Below, piece by piece: positions 19,258 through 27,090 of a DNA stretch of 64,000 nucleotides. The position numbers were made by a program, and so were the translations under genes. The stretch is from contig JAFIFP010000013.1 of assembly GCA_020831965.1 (NCBI GenBank), positions 135,426 to 199,425 of the forward strand. Reading direction: 5' to 3'. The DNA comes from Idiomarina sp. (GTDB taxonomy: Bacteria > Pseudomonadota > Gammaproteobacteria > Enterobacterales > Alteromonadaceae). Each line of letters starts with the position of its first letter. The stretch's first letter is position 1. Under the pieces are notes generated by a model. It was not told the DNA's origin. It worked only from the letters and a program-made list of their open reading frames with translations, and made no database searches.

Positions 19258-21345
19258 ATGTGTTTTGAAAAATTTTCTCGTCTTTCTTTAGTCGCTTCTG
19301 CCGTGATGGCGGCGCTAATTCCTGCCACTGCACTAAGCGAGGAAGCCACTGCTGATGAGCCCAATGCGGATCGTCAGCGTTCGGCTCCTCGCATTGAAGT
19401 CATTCGTGTGCGCGGTGAGCGCAATGTTCATAACCACGACGAAACCGGTTCGGTTGTGCTCATCAATCGCGAAGCGATTGAGCGTGTGCAGCCTCTCTCT
19501 ACCGAAGACATCTTGCGCCGTATTGCCGGCATTAATGTAAAGGGTGAAGAGGAAACATCCATTGTTGCCAACTTCGGTATGCGCGGTCTGTCGGCAAGCG
19601 AGTCTAAGTCACTGGTGCTTGAGGACGGTGTGCCGGTCGCCCCAGGTTTATTCATTGGTAATGACCGTTACTACAACCCGCGTATTCAACGTATTGAGCG
19701 CGTGGAAATTCTGAAAGGTTCTGCATCCTTGCGTTATGGCCCATCCACTATTGGTGGCGTAGTGAACTACCAAACGAAAACGCCAGACAGCGGTGTTTTG
19801 GTGTCAGGTCGTACGGGATCCTTTAACTTGCGTGAGCTGAGTGTGGAAGCGGGTAATCGCAGTGAATCTGGTGATGCCTTTGGCGGTGTGGTGGCAACCC
19901 ATGCGCGAAGCGACGGCTTCATGGACAAGGGCTATGAGATGAACGACATCATGGTGAAGTCAGGCGTGTCATTGAATAACAGTCAGGAGCTGGGACTGAA
20001 GTTCACCTACCATGAAAATACCGCAAATATCTCCTATCGTGGCCTGCTTCTTGAGGACTACCTCGCCGGCGCAACCTATAACCCAGCGCCAGACGACTAT
20101 TACATTCAAGATCGTGTGTCTTTCGATGTAAACCATGCGTGGGATCTGTCCGCTGCCATGAGGTTAAACACCATCCTATATTGGAGTCAGACTTCTCGTG
20201 ACTACTGGCGTTATAACGTGGATACCGCCGCATCGAATGCAGCAGGTCGTTGGGTGTATACGGACGATCTGACAGGAAACAATCGCTCCTTTGAGCGCTA
20301 TGGGATTGAAACCCGCTTGAGCGTCAACCATGACCTGTTTGGCGGCAACGCCCACACTGAGTTCGGTCTGCGTTACATGCAGGAGGAGTCAAACGATACT
20401 CGGATTCGTGCAACCCGTGCAGCGGATCGAACGGGTCTGAATGACCGTCACATTGTAGATAATGCAGAGAGCTATGCGGCGTATGCACAAACTCGTATCG
20501 CTTTAACGGAGCGTTTGGCGGTAACGCCAGGATTGCGCGTTGAGTCTTATGAACAGAAACGGACCGTACTCAGTAGTGCTGGCGAATCGGCGACAACGTC
20601 GAATACAGAGTTCTTGCCAGGTGTTGGGGCAACATTTGATGTGACGAACCTGACACAACTTTATGGTGGGGTGTATCGGGCGTTTTCGCCCGCTTCAAAC
20701 GGCGTGGCTTTGGATGGTTTAACCGATCAAAACTTGGATGGTGAGCGTGCGACAAACTTCGAGTTTGGCCTACGTGGTAGCGCCGGACGCGTGAACTACG
20801 ATGTAGCGGCGTTTTACATGGACTTCAGTAATCAAGTGGTGACCGGCAATAGCGATCCGAACTTGTCCCAGTCGAATGCAGGAAAAACCGAGCATTATGG
20901 TTTTGAAATGATGTTGGGGTTTGATCTAGGCGCAGGACTTAGCCTCGATACCAACGCCACCTATATTCCAAAGTCTGAGTTTAAGTCGGGTGATAATCGT
21001 GGCAACCGTCTGCCTTATGCTCCGGAGTGGGTGGCCAATGCAGCGCTGAATTACAGTGTAAACAACTTTAGTGCGGCTTTTGTTGCCCATTACCGTGGTG
21101 AGCAGTTCGGTGACCCAACTAACAGTGTCGAGATTCCCAGCAATGCTGCTGGCGGCATTTGGGGAGGCTTACTGCCCTCGTACACGGTGTATGACCTGAT
21201 GGCGCAGTACGACATCAATCCGACGGTGCAGGTCTTCGGCACAGTAAAAAACCTTACGGATAAACGCTATATTGCCGGATTACGTCAGGGTATCTATGTA
21301 GGCCCAGAGCGCAGTTTTGAGGCCGGTGTGCGCATTCGGTTTTAA
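19258..21345 (+). CDS. TonB-dependent iron siderophore/dicitrate receptor (FecA-like)
   Basis: Outer-membrane gated channel for an iron complex. The 695-residue protein has a signal peptide (to about residue 28), a plug domain (IEVIRVRGERN as TonB-box region, IAGINVKGEE, NFGMRGLSASESKSLVLEDG, VEILKGSASLRYGPSTIGGVVNY) and a 22-strand barrel ending FEAGVRIRF. The plug resembles FecA and related receptors most. No fecIR-type regulators or ABC genes are adjacent, so the substrate is a guess. The Fur box upstream supports an iron role. Confidence 0.92.
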   Translation: MCFEKFSRLSLVASAVMAALIPATALSEEATADEPNADRQRSAPRIEVIRVRGERNVHNHDETGSVVLINREAIERVQPLSTEDILRRIAGINVKGEEETSIVANFGMRGLSASESKSLVLEDGVPVAPGLFIGNDRYYNPRIQRIERVEILKGSASLRYGPSTIGGVVNYQTKTPDSGVLVSGRTGSFNLRELSVEAGNRSESGDAFGGVVATHARSDGFMDKGYEMNDIMVKSGVSLNNSQELGLKFTYHENTANISYRGLLLEDYLAGATYNPAPDDYYIQDRVSFDVNHAWDLSAAMRLNTILYWSQTSRDYWRYNVDTAASNAAGRWVYTDDLTGNNRSFERYGIETRLSVNHDLFGGNAHTEFGLRYMQEESNDTRIRATRAADRTGLNDRHIVDNAESYAAYAQTRIALTERLAVTPGLRVESYEQKRTVLSSAGESATTSNTEFLPGVGATFDVTNLTQLYGGVYRAFSPASNGVALDGLTDQNLDGERATNFEFGLRGSAGRVNYDVAAFYMDFSNQVVTGNSDPNLSQSNAGKTEHYGFEMMLGFDLGAGLSLDTNATYIPKSEFKSGDNRGNRLPYAPEWVANAALNYSVNNFSAAFVAHYRGEQFGDPTNSVEIPSNAAGGIWGGLLPSYTVYDLMAQYDINPTVQVFGTVKNLTDKRYIAGLRQGIYVGPERSFEAGVRIRF

Positions 21346-21372
21346 TTTAGGTTGAGCTTTCTCCCTCCTTTA

Positions 21373-21398
21373 ACACCGCCTTTGGGCGGTGTTTTTTT
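21373..21398 (+). terminator. terminator after the TonB receptor
   Basis: ACACCGCC / GGCGGTGT with a TTTG loop is followed by T7. It is a strong rho-independent terminator 28 bases after the stop codon. Confidence 0.93.
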
Positions 21399-21416
21399 AT
21401 GGGACGCAAACGAGGA

Positions 21417-21893
21417 CTATCGAGGAGCTCTGAATTTTTCGGGCAGGTGCACCACCAACCCAACAAACAATGTGGTAAGCGCTAAAGGCATGACATAGCG
21501 GCTTTGTTCTAGCCACTCGAATGCCACGGCAATATAAATCAGGGTCACTGAAAAAAGAGTCCACTCCAACCAAGCCAAACAAAACAAGGAGACTTTTTGG
21601 CTGGTGAGCTGATGATGTTGGTTTGCTACATCGGACTCATAAGGCGGCTTGGGTTGCCGACCGCGCCGCCACTCACCAAACCGAATCAACGCGAAGAACA
21701 TCAAACCAACCATTGGCAGCAGCCAGATGGCGCTGCGCGCCGATTCGCCCCGAAAGGAGCCGTCCACATGAAAGTTTTGTGGAATGGTCTCGGGTAAAAA
21801 CCAATAGGTGAGCAAGGGTGCAAGCCATAGGCAAATCACACCAAACAAGGCCACCACATAGTAGGTCCAAGCTATTCTTGAATAAATTGTCAT
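21417..21893 (-). CDS. DUF1648-like membrane protein
   Basis: The 158-residue protein has four hydrophobic helices. After the first comes LPETIPQNFHVDGSFRGESA, the IPxHF-type motif with Asp-Gly typical of DUF1648 proteins. The function is unknown; relatives include membrane parts of SdpI-like immunity proteins. The ATG at 21893 is taken over a TTG at 21908. It is convergent with the TonB receptor. Confidence 0.75.
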   Translation of the reverse strand: MTIYSRIAWTYYVVALFGVICLWLAPLLTYWFLPETIPQNFHVDGSFRGESARSAIWLLPMVGLMFFALIRFGEWRRGRQPKPPYESDVANQHHQLTSQKVSLFCLAWLEWTLFSVTLIYIAVAFEWLEQSRYVMPLALTTLFVGLVVHLPEKFRAPR

Positions 21894-21984
21894 GTTTTCA
21901 ACTTGCAAATTGCGCTAAATCAAAAGGAATGGCTTGGATCTTTACTACACTGATTTCAACTAAATGGCAAAGGAGCCGAGAACC

Positions 21985-22266
21985 ATGCAGCAACCGACGG
22001 GACTTTTTGAGTACTTAGGGGCGGCATTCAAGACACCGCTACGTCAAATTATGATTTACGCCTATATTCTGGCCATTGTACTAACGATTGGCATTGTCTA
22101 CAGCGCGGTTCGTTTCTTCACGGGCGGAGCGGAAGACCAGTTATTCTGGGGTATCTTGATGCTTGCTTTTATCACTATGCAGGTGGCGACTAAGCTGTGG
22201 ATTTGGATGGAGTCGAATCGTGTCAGTATGCTTGCAGCCATCGCTGAATCAAAGCAATCGAACTAA
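21985..22266 (+). CDS. hypothetical protein with two membrane helices
   Basis: The 93-residue product begins MQQPTGLFEYLGAAFKT, continues with a helix (IMIYAYILAIVLTIGIVYSA), then a second hydrophobic segment (LFWGILMLAFITMQVATKLWIW) and an ESNRVSMLAAIAE tail. This resembles small DUF6768-type proteins. The ATG at 21985 has AAAGGAG nine bases upstream; the earlier in-frame ATG at 21964 would contain that site. Confidence 0.7.
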   Translation: MQQPTGLFEYLGAAFKTPLRQIMIYAYILAIVLTIGIVYSAVRFFTGGAEDQLFWGILMLAFITMQVATKLWIWMESNRVSMLAAIAESKQSN

Positions 22267-22279
22267 CCGAGAGAAAGGT

Positions 22280-22308
22280 GAGCGCCTGCAATTGAGCTGC
22301 AGGCGCTC
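22280..22308. terminator. inverted repeat between convergent genes
   Basis: GAGCGCCTGCA and TGCAGGCGCTC form a perfect 11-bp stem with a seven-base loop, placed between the ends of the small membrane protein gene and yghU. No T run follows on either strand, so it is at best a rho-dependent or weak bidirectional terminator. Confidence 0.55.
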
Positions 22309-22314
22309 GCTAGA

Positions 22315-23184
22315 CTAGCTATTGTCCAGCTTGTCTTGGGTCTTATTCACAAAGTCGCTGGCGGCGTGACGCTCATGCAGTTGTTCATGGAGCTCCCCCC
22401 AGGCTTTATTCACAATACGCCCGCGTTTAACGGCCGGACGTGCCGCGATCATGTCAGCCCAGCGGTGAATATGCGGGTACTCATGAGCCGAAATAAACTC
22501 TGCGGCCTCGTACACTTCGTTCTTCACTAACGCGCCATACCAAGGCCAAATAGCCATATCGGCGATGCTATAGTGATCGCCTGCAATATAGGTGTATTCG
22601 CTCAGCTGACGATCCAGCACGTCGAGTTGGCGCTTGACTTCCATGGTGTAGCGATTAATTGCATATTCAAACTTTTCGGGGGCATAAGCGTAGAAATGAC
22701 CAAAGCCACCCCCGAGTAGTGGCGCGCTGCCCATTTGCCAGAAGAGCCAATTCAGGCACTCGGTGCGACCCGCGGGATCGGTGGGAATAAACTTGCCAAA
22801 TTTTTCGGCTAAGTAGAGCAAGATTGCGCCGGACTCAAATACCCGAGTCGGCGGCGTTGTTGAGTTATCCAATAGCGCTGGAATTTTTGAGTTCGGATTG
22901 ATCTCCACAAAGCCGCTACTAAATTGGTGCCCTTCCATGATGTTGATTAACCAGGCATCGTATTCAGCCGCTTGAATGCCCGCTTCCAGCAGCTCTTCAA
23001 GAAGCACAGTGACCTTGACGCCATTCGGCGTCGCCAAGGAATACAGTTGCAGTGGGTGCTTACCTACCTTGAGTGCTTGCTCATGCGTTGCGCCGGCAAT
23101 CGGACGGTTGATATTGGCAAACTTACCGCCGCTTTCTTGATCCCAAGTCCAGACTTTTGGTGGCGTGTAGGTCGAATCGGGCAT
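22315..23184 (-). CDS. yghU: glutathione S-transferase-like disulfide-bond reductase YghU
   Basis: The 289-residue protein has the Nu-class GST N-terminal extension (YTPPKVWTWD), then the thioredoxin domain with LYSLATPNGVKVTVLLEEL, the glutathione-binding region INPNSKIPALLD and FESGAILLYLAEKFG, and the all-helical C-terminal domain with YSIADMAIWPWYG. YghU of E. coli reduces organic peroxides and disulfides using two glutathione molecules. The length matches YghU. The ATG at 23184 has AAGGAG upstream. Confidence 0.95.
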   Translation of the reverse strand: MPDSTYTPPKVWTWDQESGGKFANINRPIAGATHEQALKVGKHPLQLYSLATPNGVKVTVLLEELLEAGIQAAEYDAWLINIMEGHQFSSGFVEINPNSKIPALLDNSTTPPTRVFESGAILLYLAEKFGKFIPTDPAGRTECLNWLFWQMGSAPLLGGGFGHFYAYAPEKFEYAINRYTMEVKRQLDVLDRQLSEYTYIAGDHYSIADMAIWPWYGALVKNEVYEAAEFISAHEYPHIHRWADMIAARPAVKRGRIVNKAWGELHEQLHERHAASDFVNKTQDKLDNS

Positions 23185-23313
23185 GTGGCTCTCCTTGTGG
23201 AATGTACACTTTGTTACTCATTTTAACGTGGTTCCGATCGTGTCGGCTGATAATATTTCCGAACACCGCAATTGATACAATTGCGTCGAACGCAACAGGC
23301 GAGGAGATACGTG

Positions 23314-23502
23314 ATGGACAAGCCGGACAAAACTGCCAAGCAGAAGATGAGCGAAGGCATAGCTATTGGCCTGTGTTTGGGCGTGGCACTTGGCGTCGCG
23401 ATGGACAATCTAGGTGCAGGTATCGGGATTGGAATTGCACTGGGCGTGGCAATTGGAAGCTCGGGTGCCCGCAACAAGAAATCGGATGAGAATGCCCGCT
23501 AA
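23314..23502 (+). CDS. small glycine-zipper membrane protein
   Basis: The 62-residue product is a short charged start (MDKPDKTAKQKMSE), a run of Gly-rich hydrophobic repeats (GIAIGLCLGVALGVAMDNLG, then GIGIGIALGVAIG) and a basic tail. It shares the GVA-x-DNL core with the protein at 18188-18451. GAGGAG lies upstream; GTG at 23311 is an alternative start. The 208 bases after it (23503-23710) hold nothing I can assign. Confidence 0.68.
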   Translation: MDKPDKTAKQKMSEGIAIGLCLGVALGVAMDNLGAGIGIGIALGVAIGSSGARNKKSDENAR

Positions 23503-23710
23503 CCTTGACTGAATGGAGGCTATTGGACCGTGGCATTTACTGTGATGGGACTCATCATTGGGTTGTGGCGTTGAGGGCTTTTCATTTAAGCCAAGGCGCA
23601 TAAGGTAAATCAGCGCGAAAAACCCGCGGCTAACGCATTCGGCTATCGACTCATGCGCAGTCATTGATAAATTAGCGTTCGAATATTGGATAACACAAGC
23701 GCGGTAATCA

Positions 23711-24436
23711 ATGAGCATAGAGTGGGTATTGCTGGGAATCTTCATTTGGATAGCCTTTACCAGTGAAGCCATTACCGGTTTTGGCAGTATTGTCATCGCT
23801 ATCGCGCTCGGGAGCCTGCTCTACCCTATTCCCGAACTTATCCCAATCTTAGTGCCGCTGAGTCTGTTTATGACGTCAGCGATGATTTGGCGGTTCTGGC
23901 ACGACATTGATCGCCAGCTCATGATGAAAAGCATTCTGCCGTTCATGGGGGCGGGATTAATTCTTGGGATTTTACTTGTAGGGTGGTTAAGTTCGGACAC
24001 CTTGAAGCGGCTGTTCGCAGTATTACTCATTTGGTTTGCCGGGCGAGAGCTGTACAAGCGCTTCCGTGGTTTGCCCTTGTCAGTGAAGCCGCGCTGGTGG
24101 CAACCGTTTTGGACTTTCTTGGCTGGCATTACGCATGGCCTATTTGCCTCGGGTGGCCCGCTGCTCGTTTATTCCCTTAACTCGCGAGCCATTCCGAAGG
24201 CACAGTTTCGTGCGACATTAGTGTCGGTGTGGTTTGTCTTGAATGCGTTTTATACCACGGTGTTGCTGCTTCAGGAGCGGGTGCAGCCGGTATTCTTTCA
24301 GACACTAAGTTATTTGCCCGTGCTGCTGCTGTCATTTTGGATGGGCCATGCACTCCATAAGCGGGTGTCGGAAACCAATTTTCGCACCCTTGTTTATGTC
24401 TTACTTTTAATCGCTGCACTCGCCATGCTGCGCTAG
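23711..24436 (+). CDS. TauE/SafE family sulfite/sulfoacetate exporter
   Basis: The 241-residue membrane protein has about eight helices in two repeats. Typical TauE features are TGFGSIVIAIALGSLLYP in the first repeat and FLAGITHGLFASGGPLLVYSLNSR in the second. Members export sulfite, sulfoacetate or related organosulfur anions. No sulfur-metabolism genes are adjacent, so the substrate is open. It is convergent with the glyoxalase gene with one base between the stop codons. Confidence 0.88.
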   Translation: MSIEWVLLGIFIWIAFTSEAITGFGSIVIAIALGSLLYPIPELIPILVPLSLFMTSAMIWRFWHDIDRQLMMKSILPFMGAGLILGILLVGWLSSDTLKRLFAVLLIWFAGRELYKRFRGLPLSVKPRWWQPFWTFLAGITHGLFASGGPLLVYSLNSRAIPKAQFRATLVSVWFVLNAFYTTVLLLQERVQPVFFQTLSYLPVLLLSFWMGHALHKRVSETNFRTLVYVLLLIAALAMLR

Positions 24437-24437
24437 C

Positions 24438-24857
24438 TTACCAACTTCCGGTATTCTCCATAGAAGCCCAGGGTTCTTCCGGTGGTAAGGCGTCACCGGC
24501 TTGCAACAACTCAATGGAAATGCCGTCGGGGGAGCGAACGAAAGCCATACGGCCATCTCGAGGCGGGCGATTAATGGTCACTCCCATGCTTTGTAGGTGT
24601 GCACAAAGCTCGTAAATGTTCTCCACTTGGTACGCCAAATGTCCGAAGTTACGGCCACCGGTATAAGTTTCCGGGTCCCAGTTATAAGTTAACTCGACTT
24701 GCGCTTCTGCCTGACCCGGAGCGGCGAGAAATACGAGCGTAAAGCGCCCGGCGGGCACTTCCTTTTCGCGAATTACTTCGAGCCCCAAGCCACTGCAGTA
24801 GAACTTCAGTGATTCAGCTAAGTCGCTCACGCGCACCATGGTATGGAGATACTTCAT
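24438..24857 (-). CDS. gloA: lactoylglutathione lyase (glyoxalase I)
   Basis: Detoxifies methylglyoxal by turning its glutathione hemithioacetal into S-lactoylglutathione. The 139-residue protein has the four metal ligands in the GlxI pattern: His5 ([10 protein letters not shown]), Glu55 (QVELTYNW), His73 (NFGHLAYQV) and Glu116 (GISIELLQ). The [15 protein letters not shown] segment is typical. A class I nickel-type enzyme is likely from the short bacterial length. Confidence 0.93.
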   Translation of the reverse strand: MKYLHTMVRVSDLAESLKFYCSGLGLEVIREKEVPAGRFTLVFLAAPGQAEAQVELTYNWDPETYTGGRNFGHLAYQVENIYELCAHLQSMGVTINRPPRDGRMAFVRSPDGISIELLQAGDALPPEEPWASMENTGSW

Positions 24858-24892
24858 TGCTTATTCCTGTAGTTTCAATTTTTAACAATCAG

Positions 24893-25417
24893 TTACTGAT
24901 GTTCGGCAATTTGCGCTCGCACGTGTTGCTCTAGCGAAGCCAAACCATAAAAGCGACCCAGCTGAACCGCCGCTTCAACGTTAAGCTCCTGATGCCAGTA
25001 AGCCCGCAATGCGACCATGGCGCCAACGCGATTGCTTGAACCGCAGTGGATATAAAGCGCTTCGGTGTCGAGTTTGGTCATGAGCTGATCAAATAATGCG
25101 ACCGATTCTGGGTTGATGTCGGCCGTGCTGGCAATGGGGATATGGTAGTAAGACATCAGTCTGGACGTGGTCCAGGTCGCTTCAGGGATCTCACGCATAC
25201 CATTGATACTGCGCAGGTTAATTACGGCAGTAACGCCAAGCTCTGCCAATGCGTGAATTTGCGCTTCAGTGGGCTGACCGCCGGTAAAGTGGTGCTCCAC
25301 CGGATGATGGATATGCGCAATATCTGCTACGGACTCTGGAATGGGTGGCGTGCTCGCCAAGCTGATGGCGCTGAACAATAGCAGCCAGGCTGAAGTGAGT
25401 ATCGTAATATGTTTCAT
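24893..25417 (-). CDS. exported DUF442/BLH-like tyrosine phosphatase-fold protein
   Basis: The 174-residue protein has a signal peptide (ITILTSAWLLLFSAISLAS) and then a phosphatase-like domain: FTGGQPTEAQIHALAELGVTAVINLRS and the active-site-like loop ALYIHCGSSNRVGA, where Cys and Arg are four residues apart as in the DUF442 group rather than five as in classical tyrosine phosphatases. A periplasmic location is likely. The ATG at 25417 is chosen for its GAGG site, over 25450. Confidence 0.82.
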   Translation of the reverse strand: MKHITILTSAWLLLFSAISLASTPPIPESVADIAHIHHPVEHHFTGGQPTEAQIHALAELGVTAVINLRSINGMREIPEATWTTSRLMSYYHIPIASTADINPESVALFDQLMTKLDTEALYIHCGSSNRVGAMVALRAYWHQELNVEAAVQLGRFYGLASLEQHVRAQIAEHQ

Positions 25418-25646
25418 TCGCGTTGCCTCGTTAACGTGAGAGTCGATCAATTGGACTGTACCAAATCAGACTCGACAGTGCATGGCATGTTTGAGTCAAA
25501 ATCCGCTCAATCGCACAGAAAATAAAGGATGTTGCCGCGGCGATGAAGCTGACCTATGGTATACTTTGGTAGTGCACAGATTATGTGCCCTCTCAGTATA
25601 CGCTTGCGAGCGTAATGCGGGTCTTTCTATTTAAGGATGATTAATT

Positions 25647-26135
25647 ATGAAAAAAACGATTCTTGCGGCGGCCGTTGCAGCCCTTTCATTATCGACCGTT
25701 GCTCAGGCAGACAGCTACATTGCTGGTGGTCTTTACGACTTCTCGAATTCCAACATCTTCCTTGAAGGTCGCGTAGGCCTCGAGAATGGCGTGGGTGTAT
25801 TCGGTCAGTATGTTGATGTACTCGATAGTCGGGTTCGTTTGGGGGTTGAATATGACCTTAACCAAGACGTTTTCGCGATCTTGGGTGTGAGCCGCTATGC
25901 CTTTCGTGGTGGTGATGACACGGGAATTTTGGCGGGCGTCGGTTACCGCATGAATGCCGAAGGTATTCCGCTGCATTTTACTGCGACTTATGACTCGGCA
26001 CTCGATGGCTATTTATCAGTGGGTGGGTTTGCTCAGTACACTATCGCCGAGAACCTAGCGATTGATTTCGGTTATGTGATCAATACTAACAGCGTTACAA
26101 ATGAGTTTCGTTTAGGCCTGCGTTACAGCTTCTAA
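25647..26135 (+). CDS. small outer-membrane beta-barrel protein
   Basis: The 162-residue product has a textbook signal peptide (MKKTILAAAVAALSLSTVAQA) and a Gly- and aromatic-rich strand pattern (YIAGGLYDFSNSNIFLEGRV, GILAGVGYRM, LSVGGFAQYT) ending LGLRYSF, the Phe-ended outer-membrane signature. It probably forms an eight-strand barrel of the kind often annotated as outer-membrane protein beta-barrel. It is a single gene with its own terminator. No specific function can be named. Confidence 0.82.
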   Translation: MKKTILAAAVAALSLSTVAQADSYIAGGLYDFSNSNIFLEGRVGLENGVGVFGQYVDVLDSRVRLGVEYDLNQDVFAILGVSRYAFRGGDDTGILAGVGYRMNAEGIPLHFTATYDSALDGYLSVGGFAQYTIAENLAIDFGYVINTNSVTNEFRLGLRYSF

Positions 26136-26154
26136 TCTTGACGAGCCTACCTGT

Positions 26155-26193
26155 AAAAAAGCCGCATGAGTTTGACGACTCATGCGGCTTTTT
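26155..26193. terminator. bidirectional terminator
   Basis: GCCGCATGAG / CTCATGCGGC with an eight-base loop is preceded by A6 and followed by T5. It serves the outer-membrane protein gene and probably the convergent XRE gene. Confidence 0.93.
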
Positions 26194-26220
26194 AGTTACT
26201 GATGAGTTACTGATGGCAAG

Positions 26221-26520
26221 TTAACTCAGGAGAAGCGTCATGACTACACCCACCAGGAATCCAGCCACACTCCCCGCAATTAAATAGCGCACTTGAGAAG
26301 GAAGTCCTTGCTGAGCGTTTTCTGAAGACTCCACACGAATGCTAGTAATGGGCTGTTCGAATACTGAGCACAGGGCGTTAATCGTTTCCATTGAGCCAAG
26401 CCCTTGGCTTTCCACGCGCTGAATCGTGCGTAAACTCAATCCGGTGACATCCGCGAGCTGTTGTTGTGTCCAGCCCTTGGCTAAGCGTTCCGTGCGCACG
26501 AAGGCGGCATTAATCAACAT
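26221..26520 (-). CDS. membrane-tethered XRE-type regulator
   Basis: The 99-residue protein has an N-terminal helix-turn-helix of the Cro/C1 type (ERLAKGWTQQQLADVTGLSLRTIQRVE, with Q-LA-TGLS-TIQRVE contacts) and ends with one membrane helix (RYLIAGSVAGFLVGVVMTLLL). Such anchoring is unusual for XRE proteins and suggests control from the membrane. It follows the next gene upstream on the same strand by 12 bases, so the two are likely an operon. Confidence 0.85.
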   Translation of the reverse strand: MLINAAFVRTERLAKGWTQQQLADVTGLSLRTIQRVESQGLGSMETINALCSVFEQPITSIRVESSENAQQGLPSQVRYLIAGSVAGFLVGVVMTLLLS

Positions 26521-26532
26521 AAATGGCCTCCG

Positions 26533-26973
26533 TTAAAACCAGCTAGCGAGTGCATATCCGAAAAAGTAACCGCCGACACCACCGATTAATATCCAGGGTA
26601 AAAGACCAACTAAGAATTTACGCCATGAGAATTTCTCATCCTCGTTCATGCCTAGTTTTTCCATAAACTCCACTTGGTCCATATCGACCACCAAGCCATT
26701 ACTTTTCAAGCGCAAGGAATAGATACCTAATAAGAGGCTCTTCCAGCCCTCGACAAAGAGCTCGAGCTCATGGGGTTCGCCGTCGATATCGAAGTGATGA
26801 ACATTCTTAAAGCGCCAGCTGCGACCTTCTGAAACGAGTTGGTCATCGACATATACTTTTTCGTGACCGCTGTAGGTAGAGAACCAAACGCGAATTAAAT
26901 GTCCTTTACGGTCGAAAAATACCTCTGCCTCTTTCCAAGAGACGCGAGTGTCTTGTGGTTTTTCCTGAGTCAT
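26533..26973 (-). CDS. hypothetical protein with C-terminal membrane segment
   Basis: The 146-residue protein has a beta-rich soluble N-terminal part (WKEAEVFFDRKGHLIRVWFS, SGHEKVYVDDQLVSEGRSWRF, HELELFVEGWKSLLLGIYSL), then FSWRKFLVGLLPWILIGGVGGYFFGYALASWF split as a basic turn and a membrane hairpin. No family is recognised. It is the promoter-proximal gene of the pair with the membrane-tethered XRE regulator and may be its sensor partner (inference). Confidence 0.7.
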   Translation of the reverse strand: MTQEKPQDTRVSWKEAEVFFDRKGHLIRVWFSTYSGHEKVYVDDQLVSEGRSWRFKNVHHFDIDGEPHELELFVEGWKSLLLGIYSLRLKSNGLVVDMDQVEFMEKLGMNEDEKFSWRKFLVGLLPWILIGGVGGYFFGYALASWF

Positions 26974-27090
26974 AGTTGCCTCTACAAGTGATTGGTTGAC
27001 TCACGCATTAAAGAATAATTCATCGCAGGTTACGCCGACAGCGCTATGTCAGACGCAGAAGTGGCATATGACAGTGATGCGACAGCCCAG

